The notes under the pieces were generated by a model, which had not been told where the DNA came from, did no database searches, and worked only from the letters and a program-made list of their open reading frames with translations. Made by a program: the position numbers and the translations under genes. A DNA stretch of 64,000 nt from Climacium dendroides (taxonomy: Eukaryota; Streptophyta; Bryopsida; Hypnales; Climaciaceae), in the NCBI GenBank assembly GCA_950106755.1, contig OX467090.1:7626001-7690000 (forward strand), in the 5' to 3' direction. How positions within the stretch are numbered: position 1 is the first letter of the stretch; each line of letters begins with the position of its first letter. Of this stretch, positions 22,816 to 33,196 are shown piece by piece.

Positions 22816-23057
22816 TGTCGTGAATCAGGGGACTTCAACTAGCAATACAGAAACCGGGGGTAGCGTGAGCTACCCCAAGGAACCCTGTCGAACCTGATAG
22901 AATTTCCTAGGGTAGCTCACGCTACCCCCATTTTCATTTTTCAAAAAACGAGGTGTCCTTGAATATCCGATTGATGCAGCAGCAATTCGGTACCGCATGC
23001 TTCGTTAGGAGCAGGCATCCCCCTTTTTTCTTGTTTTTTTTTTCCAAAACTGCCGCT
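22816..23057 (+). repeat. 242-bp direct repeat, copy 2, with inverted pair
   Basis: Second copy, 1684 bases after the first. Its inverted pair is at 22857-22876 and 22909-22928, with one mismatch in the outer base. Copy boundaries were set where the two flanks stop agreeing: GCAGA versus CCTCA before, and GCC versus ACT after. Confidence 0.85.
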
Positions 23058-23940
23058 ACTTGTCTTTTTTTGTTTGTCCTATTTATTTATATTGTCTCAT
23101 GGTTGAGGTTCATGTCGGTGGTCTGATCTTGATGATTTGAGGCAAAATAAATACTTGGAACCATCGTTGGGTGCCTGGACCGTCAACGACCTCAAATATT
23201 GTTGACGTGATTGTGTTTCGGTTGTATTGAAGAAAAGTCGAAATTCGACTCTAGTTTTTGTCAAGTCTAATTTAAATTTGTAAATCCTTTGATGGAAAAG
23301 TCATAGAGTATTAATAGCTTATTTTATACGGAAAGTTCTGGAAATGCTTTTTGAGGATGCAATGAAGGGAACTAATGTAAAAAAGTCGTTTACTTTGAGC
23401 TTTAATGTTTTTACTACACATAAAGTATCCAACCTCTCGTAGTTGGTTTCTGTTTAGGGACTAAAAAACTTTAAAACAAGGTAGCGCAAGGTATTGTACA
23501 CACCTCCGTCCGACCGGATAGGGTTTTGGGGGGTGGGTTGCATTACCCTTCATTTTGGTCTTGCAGAAGGAAGTATATTTTTAATTTTAGGGAAGTTTTA
23601 ATGTGCATGAGTTATGTTTCAATAATTGTTTTGATTCTTTGAGTTTCCTACCTGTAGAATTTGAAGGAAGGGATAGGCATATTTCATAAGAGGACTTTTC
23701 CAATTTTGGTGCAAATTACAAAATTTATAAATATTTGGTATTCCAACTATAGGAATGTTAAATATTTAATATTCCAGCTATAGGAAATGGAAGTCAAGTA
23801 ATTTTCGGATGTTAGGTTTTTATTTTAATATTATTTCTTTCTTCCTACTTTTTATTGATGTATTTTTAGTATTATTTTTTGAAAATTTTATTCCATTCTG
23901 ACTGACATTGGCCTACCTCATTATTAAAATGCTTTTGCAG
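23058..23940. other. AT-rich spacer before the rightward transposon genes
   Basis: No coding potential is seen. It ends in TTTGCAG at 23934-23940, a good splice acceptor, so an intron of an upstream leader may end here. Probable promoter side of the ParB-methyltransferase gene. Confidence 0.35.
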
Positions 23941-24417
23941 ATGCATACACATGAGAGTCTGAACAACCATGCGCTTTTACCAGTACCTTCCAATATGGCA
24001 ATCCATATTGCAGATGTTGCAGGAACTTCAGAACCTAGGACTGCAGGAACTTCGGAACCTAGGACTCCAGAAGACAGGAACGTCAACATTGGTAGCCAGT
24101 CATTGCCTCATGAAGACACTGACTTGGTAAGCCTTGGAGACATTCTTGATGCTTGTGACCGAACAGCTGATCAATTAGATGAACCTTGTTGCAGTAGGTT
24201 CAGTGATTCCAACAGACGAAAGCGAAAACAACTAGTGTTCTCTCTTGAGAGTTCTAAGACTGAGTACAGCAGCTGTAACTGTCAAACATCAATCTCCATT
24301 TCTAGTCCATCAATAGAGGATATTAGAGATAGTGCTTGCAACTCCAATTTGGGCAAGCACAAAATTTTCCTCATCCACTTGAGTTCTGACTCAGATGCTA
24401 GTGTAGAAATTGATTGA
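23941..24417 (+). CDS. Unrecognised acidic/serine-rich transposon protein or 5' exon
   Basis: A 158-codon frame opening with ATG directly after a splice-acceptor-like TTTGCAG and ending TGA at 24415-24417. It contains a 24-bp tandem duplication (GTSEPRTA / GTSEPRTP), a basic NRRKRKQ stretch that could act as a nuclear signal, and a Ser/Asp-rich tail ending in SSDSDASVEID. No domain is recognised. The ParB-methyltransferase frame begins 220 bases later, so this could be a separate transposon protein or an alternative first exon. It has no internal stop, unlike its neighbours. Confidence 0.4.
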   Translation: MHTHESLNNHALLPVPSNMAIHIADVAGTSEPRTAGTSEPRTPEDRNVNIGSQSLPHEDTDLVSLGDILDACDRTADQLDEPCCSRFSDSNRRKRKQLVFSLESSKTEYSSCNCQTSISISSPSIEDIRDSACNSNLGKHKIFLIHLSSDSDASVEID

Positions 24418-24637
24418 GTTGGAAAGGAATAGACGCCATTCCAGTGTTGCAGCATTTGTATTACTTAGTCATTGGTATTATCATAAAATGTTCCATTATG
24501 TATTACTTGTACAATCTTTTGTATTGAGGACTTTCTTACCATCATAGTAAAGATTTGGTTTGCAAGTTCAACTTGGAACTTCATGAGGACTTCCGTGTAT
24601 TTCCTAATTGACTTCGGAAATGTACATGGTCTTGCAA

Positions 24638-27600
24638 ATGGAGGAGTCACCAATTAATCTGTCACAGCCAGAGGAAGTTCATTCAACTCCACCTACTAGT
24701 GAAAGAGGTCAACCAGAAATTGGCACTGAGGAAGAAGGAGATGTTGAGGTGAATGATGTTGAGGAGGAGGAGGAGAAGGAGTTGCTGGAAGATGAACTCC
24801 GATGGTTGCATAAGGTAGACTCCGTGGCTACCATTGAGAGTTTGAGGATGAGGCCTCAAAAACACTCCCGAATGCGCATACCTTTGTGCAGATTGGTACT
24901 CATGCTAATGGTTAGGCCCACCCTCTCTTGTGATCTTGTAAAACTTGAACAAGAGTTTGTTCATGGATATCGGGATGGAGCCGCAATTTTTTACGTGTCC
25001 ACAACTAATGAGGCGGGGGAATCTTCGGAATTCTCAAGAGATGAAATAGATGCTTGGGGTCCTTTGTGGAAATCAGAAAATGACATCTTCAATGAGTACT
25101 TAGATTCTTTGCCGGAATTGAGTTACTTGAAGAACTCCAAGTTCTTTATCTGTGATGGAAATCACCGTCGCTTGGCATGGATGAATCATATATCAAGGCT
25201 GCATGTGGCGGAAAGGGCTTGGCACATTTCAATAGACAGCATCATTCTGGACACAAAAGGGAGAATAGAGCTTGTCATGCAGATTATGCATGACATCAAC
25301 AAGTAAGTAAGAATGTATCATATAAAGGTGTTTGATTTAACATAATCTTTGACTTTTAGTATTTTGAGGCTCAATTTCTTTATATCTATGAAATGAACTT
25401 ATTGTTTAATGTGAATTGTAGGTCGACGGAGGATTCCCATGTCAAGACCAATCTAGTTCACACTCTTTATCGTATTCAGAAGTATGGGCTTCTTCCCATG
25501 GAGAAGTTCAATGAAATGTTAAGACCTTCTGAAAGGAAACGTTGTGATACGCAATCTGTGTGAAAAACATGGTACTCAATGCCAATGGAGGTCTTCACGG
25601 CATTTGTTTTTCGGGTAAGAGTGAAAATGTTCTAACTGTTTTATATATGTTTCATTTTATGTCATGATAATATAGGAAAGGTTGAAGAATGTGAAAATTT
25701 GGTATAATTGAAATTGTGTTGATGTTATTTTATAGCAAGAAATAGCACAAGGAGCAAATGCCGCAGTACGAAAGTACAATGAAGTGACAGCAAGTGAAGA
25801 TAAAAGTGATTAAGGGGTGGCTAATGCCATGAGGATTGGAGCTAAGGAGAAGGCGGCGAAGCTATACGTGAAAATGGGAAAATTGCTTGCGGTGGCAAAT
25901 CCTACTCACGGTCCAGGATTTTTGGAAGAGGTGATGGAGAATTTTGATGTGAAAATTGATTGTTATATTTTTTGTTATTATGGTGTATTTATTGTTGATA
26001 AAATTCTATTTCATTTTGAAGGTTGAAAAGCATTGGACCACGAATGAGGTTCCTGAAATGACTTTGGAAAAGCTCCAAATGATAGCTACTTGCAATACCT
26101 CTGCAACACAGAAGACAAAGTTGTTGAAGTGGTGGAACTCATCCTTGCCTTCACGGGATGCTAGATGTTTCCCTCCAAAGCCAGTTTCCGAAGAGAAATT
26201 GGGGCCCTTCCTCAATAAATGGGTTTGCTGGGCAGGGGTAAGTGTTTGTATTTATCTAAATGACTTTTCATATATATATAATGTCAAAATCTTGAAGTAC
26301 TACATTGTAAAGTTTTGTTTTTTTATGTATATCGAACAACAATGAAAATATACTGACAACAACATGATGCAGATTGAGGATAGTGCGGTAGAGTACTTTG
26401 ACAATGTAGTCAATAAAGATGGTCTCGAAATCAATATGGCAGCCCCGCTTTAACCAGAGTATCTTCCAGAGTATATAGAGGGATGGAGAAGGAAGATTTG
26501 GGATCAGGGTTTTGGCCCGTCTTTGAAGGGATCAAACCCTTTCAAGAAGTCAGAGACCTTCTCAAATTTTGATGGATCAAATGAAGCTGTTCGTAGAGTT
26601 ATTTTTCGGTACATTTATGTAAAAATGAATTTCATATTTCCTTGATTTCTTTGGAGGATTAGCATATATAGTTATTTGTTCAGTGAATGTGTATTATTAG
26701 TAACAAAGAATTTGGCTATGTCATTGTTACTAACTTTTGTAATGTTCTTATTGTAGGTATTTCAAGTACGAGCTTCTAGGGAAGAACGCCATCTCTAGGG
26801 AGGATCTTCCTCCATTTCTAACCACATGGTTGGACCGGAGTTCTGAAGACTGCATGTACATATCAAGCCAACTGAAGACATTCACGACGGCTCATCTCAA
26901 TGGTGGTGCATGGTACCTAGATTGTCCGTTGACATTCACTCATCCATCAAAAATAGAACTTCGGAAATCACTAGATGGTCTCGGCGTCATTGACTTGGAT
27001 GTTCCCGAATTCAACAACTACAGTGATCAACAGAAGAAGAGAGCAACTGCAAGGAGAATAGTTGTTGACAAGAAGAAAGAGAACAAAGAGCAAGAGATTC
27101 GTGAGAACAAGGAGAAAAAAGAAGCGGAGCGTCTTCTCAAGTTGGTAGAGAAGGAGAAGGAGAAAGAAGAGGGGAAGGGGAAAGGCAAAGGCAAGAACAA
27201 GGAAGAAGGCAATAAGCAAGTACCGGCCTCTTCAACGGTTGATCAAAACTCGCACATGCAAAGTGGATACCAAAGTGGATTGAAGAGGAAGGCAATACTT
27301 CCAGATTTTACAAAGGACATCGTGACACAAGGTACTCAAGTCATAGTCCTTGGTGATGATGTAGACATCACTTCAGAGGAATTGATCTTAAACATCTCTA
27401 TTGTCGACGTCATAGATAACATGGAGTCCGACATGCCTACGTGCTATACTGAAGTGACAACCTTTTTGAAGAAGGTAACCATGATGTTTTGCCTAAAACT
27501 AAGAATCCTTTTTTTTTTGGCCCTTTGAAACAAAGTTGTATGAATAATTGATTGTTTGTATAAATTCGTTTGTGCAGTTGACACTAGGGAAGGCCCGTAT

Positions 27601-28957
27601 GTATGGAGGTAAAGTGAGCCGAGCTCCTTTAGTGGACCTCATCTTTTTTGACTGCCAGGATAATTTACCTGTCCCGGATGTACATACTCCAGAGAAAGCA
27701 ATACCTTCATGGAATTCAGATCCAGAGTATAAAGCCATTCAATCGGCTTTCTTCTTTGCAGATATGCACTTACAAGACCATGGTTGCATGATAGTATTTC
27801 AATCATGGTGTGCCAATTCAAAGGGCATTATTGCAAGATTGTGCGAGTCTTATCCTTCACTAGTGAAGAAGAAGGAATGGTTGGGTATCAATCGTATGCA
27901 CTTAACGTCAGCTGTGGATGACTCAGAAACGGTTAGTGTTTTCAAATATTTTCATGATTTTAATGGAAATTGACATTCACAAATGGTTGTATTCTTTTCT
28001 AATATATAATTTTTTTATGACTGTAGACTTTGAAATTTGGAATCACTCTCTTGGTGAAGGACCTCGGTGATAAAGAGAAGTTGAAGTTTTCTTTGAAGCG
28101 GTCACAAGCAATGTAGAAGGCAAAAGTAGACCTACGCAAGGATGATATATTAATTAACTACACAACTGAAGAGAGCATGTTGGTCAATCCACAAACCAAA
28201 ATTCCATGGCGAGGGCCTCGCGAAAAGGATACTAGGCTCTTCCAATTCCTTATAGAGGGGACAACTAAAGAAGGCGACTTGGTTTTGGACTGCACAGCAT
28301 CCACTGGTTAGTTTTCATTTCAAGAATTGGATTTTCATATATGTATTGATATAGTGATTCATTGATATGAATTGCATTTTGTAAATTGTAGGTGCATCAA
28401 TTACAGCATGTCGCGGCACATGACGACACATAGTGGCTTTAGAGGAAGACAATAGTGTTTTTCATGGCATCCTTGAACCCATGAAAAGGAACACTCAAGA
28501 AGATGTGATAATAACTGAAACGCAACCGCCAATGCCGGTTGCATCTTCACAAGATCCTAACGCAATGACTGTGGTTCCTCGAAAATTTCCTCGCCGAACT
28601 AAACCTAGTAAGTAAGTTTTTCATATTTTTGAAGTGTTCTTTGACATCCTACTTCTTCTATTTCGTGACTCTAATATTCTATATGTTTTTTTTAGGCATT
28701 AGAAACTGATGTTCGTGGATGCATTGAGGAAGAGACGCAAACTGGTACTAAGTCCAAAGAAGTCTTTTGATCTCCCAATTTATGCTGAGCAATTAGCATC
28801 AGCATTTGCAAACTTTGGTAGCTTAGAACCAAAACGTAGAAAAGATACATATGCTCTTAATGTTTTGCAATTCATAGATGGATCGGCATCAGAGGGGAAA
28901 GAGACTTCGGAGTCTGAGAGTAGCTTGGCATCTGCAGCTGAGTCCATTACAACCTAG
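24638..28957 (+). pseudogene. ParB-like domain fused to beta-class DNA methyltransferase (transposon-borne), six in-frame stops
   Basis: Ten exons join in phase to 1118 codons plus stop: 24638-25302, 25422-25614, 25736-25948, 26022-26237, 26373-26608, 26757-27474, 27578-27931, 28027-28306, 28392-28611, 28696-28957. After an acidic leader, residues ~110-220 resemble a ParB/sulfiredoxin domain, with FFICDGNHRRLAWM centred on Asp173-Arg178. Residues ~605-660 form a Lys/Glu-rich coil. From ~750 comes a methyltransferase fold: VDLIFFDCQDN (Asp772) at the catalytic motif IV position, DHGCMIVFQSW after it, then LVLDCTASTGAS (Asp953) and HIVALEEDN at the AdoMet motif I position. Motif IV before motif I is the permuted beta-class (N4-C/N6-A) order. 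DCQD replaces the usual D/S-P-P-Y/F. A basic RKRRK stretch lies near the end. Stops at 25561, 25811, 26451, 28114, 28421 and 28700 break it; no frameshift is seen. Exon 3's donor could instead be at 25931. Confidence 0.75.
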
Positions 28958-29414
28958 ATTTATGAGATTGACATATCTCATGAGTCAAATTGTTATGTAT
29001 TCATTTTCAATACCATTTGATTTGATTGTGTGTTTTATAGCTACATCTTTAGTATGATTCATTCCCCTTCAAAATTTTGCATTTTATATTTTCTATGAAA
29101 ATTAATTCTTGAACGTCGAGCTGATTACCGTGGAAATCAGTGATTCTAGAACCCTGTGACATCATATACTTTAAAAATACCAAAAAAACTTATTGGGAGT
29201 CAAAGTACTGTAGAAGATCTCTCTTTCCCACCCTTAATTATGTGGATGAATAGTTGCAATTATGTCCTATATATGAGATTCTTTTGTCATTCATTAAACA
29301 TTTGACGTCCTCCGCGGCGTTTATGGATTAAACACAATTGGTTGTTGCAATTTATAATTTCATTTAAGTTTGTAAGTAAGTTAAATTTATGAAGAATGAG
29401 CTCGCATCTTCAAA
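28958..29414. other. 3' flank of the ParB-methyltransferase gene
   Basis: Probable 3' untranslated region and spacer inside the transposon. No further reading frame is supported. Confidence 0.45.
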
Positions 29415-29680
29415 AAAAATAAGACACTTACATCCACAGTCATAGGTCCCCCACATTTTCTTAATAAAAAAAATTTCCCGCTCATAGGCTCACAGGCTCA
29501 TGGGCTCACACTCACAAGCTCGCCTGCTAGCAACCCTGCAAAAAATAGACTATTATGCGCAACTTTCGCAACAAGTTTTATTGAATTTGGACATTGGATG
29601 CAAAAGTTACAGCACTTTGAAGTTGACTGCTAGACTGTGTGAGGACACTTTTGGGTCCCCTTGGGCGGTAAGGGGTTAAA
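29415..29680 (-). repeat. Right terminal and subterminal region of the large transposon
   Basis: Ends with the 22-bp terminal repeat (29659-29680). Inside it is one subterminal unit (about 29534-29620, with ATAGACTATTATGC and TTTTATTGAA) that matches the left-side units on the same strand, not inverted. Next inward is a block of GGCTCA words (29481-29531) that does match the left G+C-rich block in inverse. So terminal repeats are inverted but the AT-rich unit is direct. Confidence 0.65.
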
Positions 29681-30693
29681 GTGAAGAAAACAAATTTTTT
29701 TGCACCTTGCTCAACTACATTACTTGGCTTTAAACTTTCATAATTTTTCATTTTTTCTCTGTTGATTTTGAATTTGTAATTGTGTATAATAAAGAATTGA
29801 GTTGATATTCTAGGAAAAAAATTCAAGAAACACACATATAATTTTCATTCTTAAGAAAATTGTTAAGTAGAAGTAGGTTCAAGATTGAAGGAAAATCAAA
29901 ATTGTTAATAGCTCTAAGATAGAATTGAAATACACCAATCTCAGTGGTGAGATTATTCTAGCAAAAATTTTAACCTTGTGAAACTTTTTTTTAAATTGTG
30001 AAAATTGAGGTCAAAAATGAATTCTACAAGTAATTTTTTTAAGAAGATGATCTAATCACCTGAAAAACAAGATTGTCCATAAGTTTCTCATAACAAATCC
30101 CAATGGAATGAATAAAATCTTTCCATGTACACAAAAATACAATCTATGCCCCCAAAATTAATTTTTTTACTTCAATTTTTTTAGAAGATTTTTTTCTGCC
30201 CACTAAGCCAAAAAAAAGGATTTTTTGTTCTATAACTTTTGCTCTTGGGCTCTGATTGAAATAAAAACTATATTTTTGAAAAACTAATGTGTTTTCTTAT
30301 CTTTACTAAAAGATTTTTAAAAATCACAACAAATATTGAAACCATAGGAGCTTGCCCAAAATCTATTTTGTCCCTTGGGGGGACAATGAGACTTTAGGGG
30401 TTAATAAAGAATAGGACAAGATTTATTCTTTAGATCTAATATAGGTTTAAATAAATGATTTGGAGCTATAGATTTAATATTAGGCTTATAAAATTTGAAT
30501 TTCAAATTTTATTTTATTTTTTCCTATTTAGTCAGGTCTTTAGTGTTTTTTGGATTAGTGATTATTAGAATTTAATCGCCTATTTGGATTTGTTTGTGTT
30601 TTTGAATCATGAGTTTGTATTGGATCTATGAGTACTTATTATATGACCACGTGTATGCTAGACTGAAATTGTAATTGTCAAAATTCTTGAATG
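29681..30693. other. AT-rich DNA with a second, diverged transposon end
   Basis: GTG at 29681-29683 flanks the transposon. At about 30371-30407 TCCCTTGGGG...TTTAGGGGTTAA resembles the right end of the large transposon, and a subterminal-like block (near 30228-30285) precedes it. This looks like the right end of an older relative with no left end seen. No gene is present. Confidence 0.4.
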
Positions 30694-31310
30694 TACAGTA
30701 AGGTCTACCTCATTTACAAATTTTTCAATCCGTTTTCATTACAAAGTTCAACTTTAGGAAGCTCGAGCAGTCGAGCATGCTCAAAAACAAACCAATTTTG
30801 AAACCACAAATTGTGTTGGAATCTCAATGAAGTGCACTTCAACTTCATAACAAGTGAAAATGTGAAATCCAAAATCTTACCACAATTTGAATTTCTTTTA
30901 TACAATATCTACCATCCTTTGGAAGATAGTCAAAGATTTTTTGCAATGGGGTGAAGAATAAGCAAGAAATCATGCAAGCAATTCAACTAGTATAGAATGA
31001 AGTGTATCTACAACAACTACAAACAATCATTTTGAACATGCCTAATCAAATGTGAGCAGAAATTTTGGCAAAAGGTGGTACTAATAAATAATAGATAGTG
31101 TACAAAAAACTTCCAAAATGTTGTATAATTTTGAATTTCACATATACATATTTGTTATGGTGATAAAGTACTCTTCTCTACAATTCCAACACAACTTGCG
31201 GTTTGAAAATTGATTCATTTTTGAGCATGATATGGTTTACTAAAGTTTAGGAACTTGCTAGTGAAAACTGCCGGGGAGCCAAAATTCGTAAATGAAGTAA
31301 CCTTACTGTA
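30694..31310. mobile_element. Tc1/mariner- or pogo-like MITE
   Basis: The left end CAGTAAGGTCTACCTCATTT (from 30696) is matched in inverse at the right end, whose reverse complement reads CAGTAAGGTTACTTCATTT (to 31308). TA dinucleotides flank both sides (30694-30695, 31309-31310), as expected for Tc1/mariner-pogo insertion. The 613-bp element has no transposase frame. Confidence 0.7.
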
Positions 31311-31350
31311 CATGAGTTAATTGGGTTGATGTAGTTGTTGAATTATGTCT

Positions 31351-31831
31351 AAGGTAAACCAGCCCATTGCGGTTGAATGACCCATTGTGGTTATCATTCT
31401 AGGAAATAACCCCATTGTAGTTTTTTCAGTATGTGAGATGTGGGCCACAATGCATGTCTTATATGACAATAATAGAGTGAACAGTGACCTCATTAGGAAC
31501 TTCTAACTTTTCAATGTGAAATTCATTGTAAAAATTGACATTTTAGGCCTTCTACGATAGAAAATATTGTGATTGCATTAGGTTACTAAAAAGATGAGGA
31601 TTATGGATTCAGATTTTGTTGGTTATGGGGTAGTCTACATACTCTTTTGGGGCGTGATGCATTAAACACTTCAAAAATTCCTAAAAAATTCATTTTTTGT
31701 CAAAAAAAATATAATTTCAATTGCACTTGTTGTTTCTCACACTTGTACTAATGTGGGAAAAAAATTGAAAAATTTCAGCAACAAAATGATGTTAAACTCC
31801 TCATATTGACTACAATGGGTTGTTTTACCTT
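31351..31831. mobile_element. Short element with about 25-bp imperfect terminal inverted repeats
   Basis: The left end AAGGTAAACCAGCCCATTGC pairs with a right end whose reverse complement reads AAGGTAAAACAACCCATTGT. Length is 481 bp and there is no coding frame. A target duplication could not be identified, so the superfamily is unassigned. Confidence 0.55.
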
Positions 31832-32466
31832 AATTGGAGTGTTGAGCAATTGTGTTGGAAACAAATCCCTAATTGGAAGTAGAAGCCAAAGATAATTTCT
31901 TTATTGGTATAAAATTTCCATTGACAAGCCTCCCTTGGTTCAAACATATTATATCAAAGAGTAATTTCCAAATTGGTTATTGTTCCTTTCAATAGGCACT
32001 TCAAATAATTGAATATGTTTCATAATTCATTTCATTTCTTTGCTTTAATCCCTAAAGTTCCTTGACTTATCAAAAACTCTCCCAAACTACCATTTCTAGT
32101 ATAAGTACCAAATTTTTTTAAAATATAGTTTTTTGACACATAACCATAGGATCTTGTAGTATGCAAGTTTGAAAAGATGTAAAAAAAATTTCAGAAATTT
32201 CCACCTATGTAGATTGCAAGATATTATTTAGTGTTTGAATTGATGAAAATTATTTTTTTAGCCTTACAAAAAAATAAGGTAGCTACACTTCATAAGGTCA
32301 CATTTGTATGAAAAAATTTCTATGCAATTGGTTATTCTTTAAATTCATTTTTCAAGGCAATTTGTCTACTTGTTTGAAAATTTTCAAATCATTTGGAAAA
32401 AAATAATAAGTAGAAAGGAGTAGAGAATTATTCAAGTTACAAAACTATTAAGAATTTAGTTATGGA

Positions 32467-33196
32467 ACTAGCGGTTGGTGCTTGCTACGCTACGCATTCA
32501 CCATTAGAATTTCATTAGAATTTTTATGTATTAGATAGAATACAGAGCAAGAATTTCAATAAATCTTTAGGTAAAAATTACTAAAATCTTCATATAATTT
32601 TTTTTATAAATAAGCATATACTAAAATAAACAATAGAAATTTAATGAATGATGAATGAAATATATGCAATGATGAATATGGTAAAAGATACACATAAATT
32701 AGAATGCATTAAAAATTTAACTCAATTGTTACAAACAATGGCAACCCAAATAGAAGAATTCAAAGGAAAAACTTGTAAATCTCAAAAGCTTCGTGAACAA
32801 TTTAATTCAAAGCTCACAAAAGCAAAAAATCATAGAAATACAAAAGAAGTATAAAGTCAAGAAAAGCAATGGAATTGCTACCTTTATAATATCACCATAT
32901 TGATCCTCTTTAATATCACCTCAATTGCAACAACTATATTATTTCTATAATATCACCATTTGTAAAAAGTGATATTACAGAGGTGATTGTGAACTACTAT
33001 TCTATTTTTGTAATATCACATTGTATAAAAATACAATTTCTATGTATGTATGATTGGAAATATTTTTACAAAATATTAAAAATAATTATTTTAAAGACTT
33101 GTTGAAATCATTATCATGCATTCTATTCAAATATATCAAATTTTTACTAATATGTGATACAATGAATGCGTAGCATAGCAAGTACGAGCCCCTAGT
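32467..33196. mobile_element. Non-autonomous element with about 34-bp imperfect terminal inverted repeats
   Basis: The left end starts ACTAGCGGTTGGTGCTTGCT and continues ACGCTACGCATTCA; the reverse complement of the right end starts ACTAGGGGCTCGTACTTGCT and continues ATGCTACGCATTCA. The 730-bp interior is AT-rich, with several AATATCAC / GTGATATT words. A target duplication is not clear. The frame at 32648-32854 is not supported as a gene. Confidence 0.6.

Larger units (their letters stand above)
15165..29680. mobile_element. Large DNA transposon carrying a SWIM transposase and a ParB-methyltransferase gene
   Basis: The left edge begins TTTAACCCCTTACCGCCC and continues AAGG; the right edge is its exact inverse, giving a perfect 22-bp terminal repeat (15165-15186 and 29659-29680). 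Similarity continues inward as scattered blocks: a GCTAGCA...GCGAGCTTGTGAG block and GGGACCTATGAC occur on both sides in inverted orientation. Flanking bases are GTG on both sides; no 8-11 bp duplication of the usual Mutator kind is seen. The body holds a leftward transposase gene (17050-20136), a rightward ParB-methyltransferase gene (24638-28957), a third short frame (23941-24417), a SINE head and two 242-bp direct repeats. Assignment to a Mutator-like group rests on the SWIM-bearing transposase and is inference. Both large genes carry stops, so this copy is probably dead or non-autonomous. Confidence 0.8.

Noticed and set aside
21132..23057. Firm call of an LTR retrotransposon from the 242-bp repeats
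   Set aside because: No TG...CA pair of ends, primer site, polypurine tract or 5-bp duplication could be fixed, so only a repeat is annotated.
26971..27219. Leu/Phe-rich minus frames
   Set aside because: Antisense shadows of the Lys/Glu-rich coil of the ParB-methyltransferase gene.
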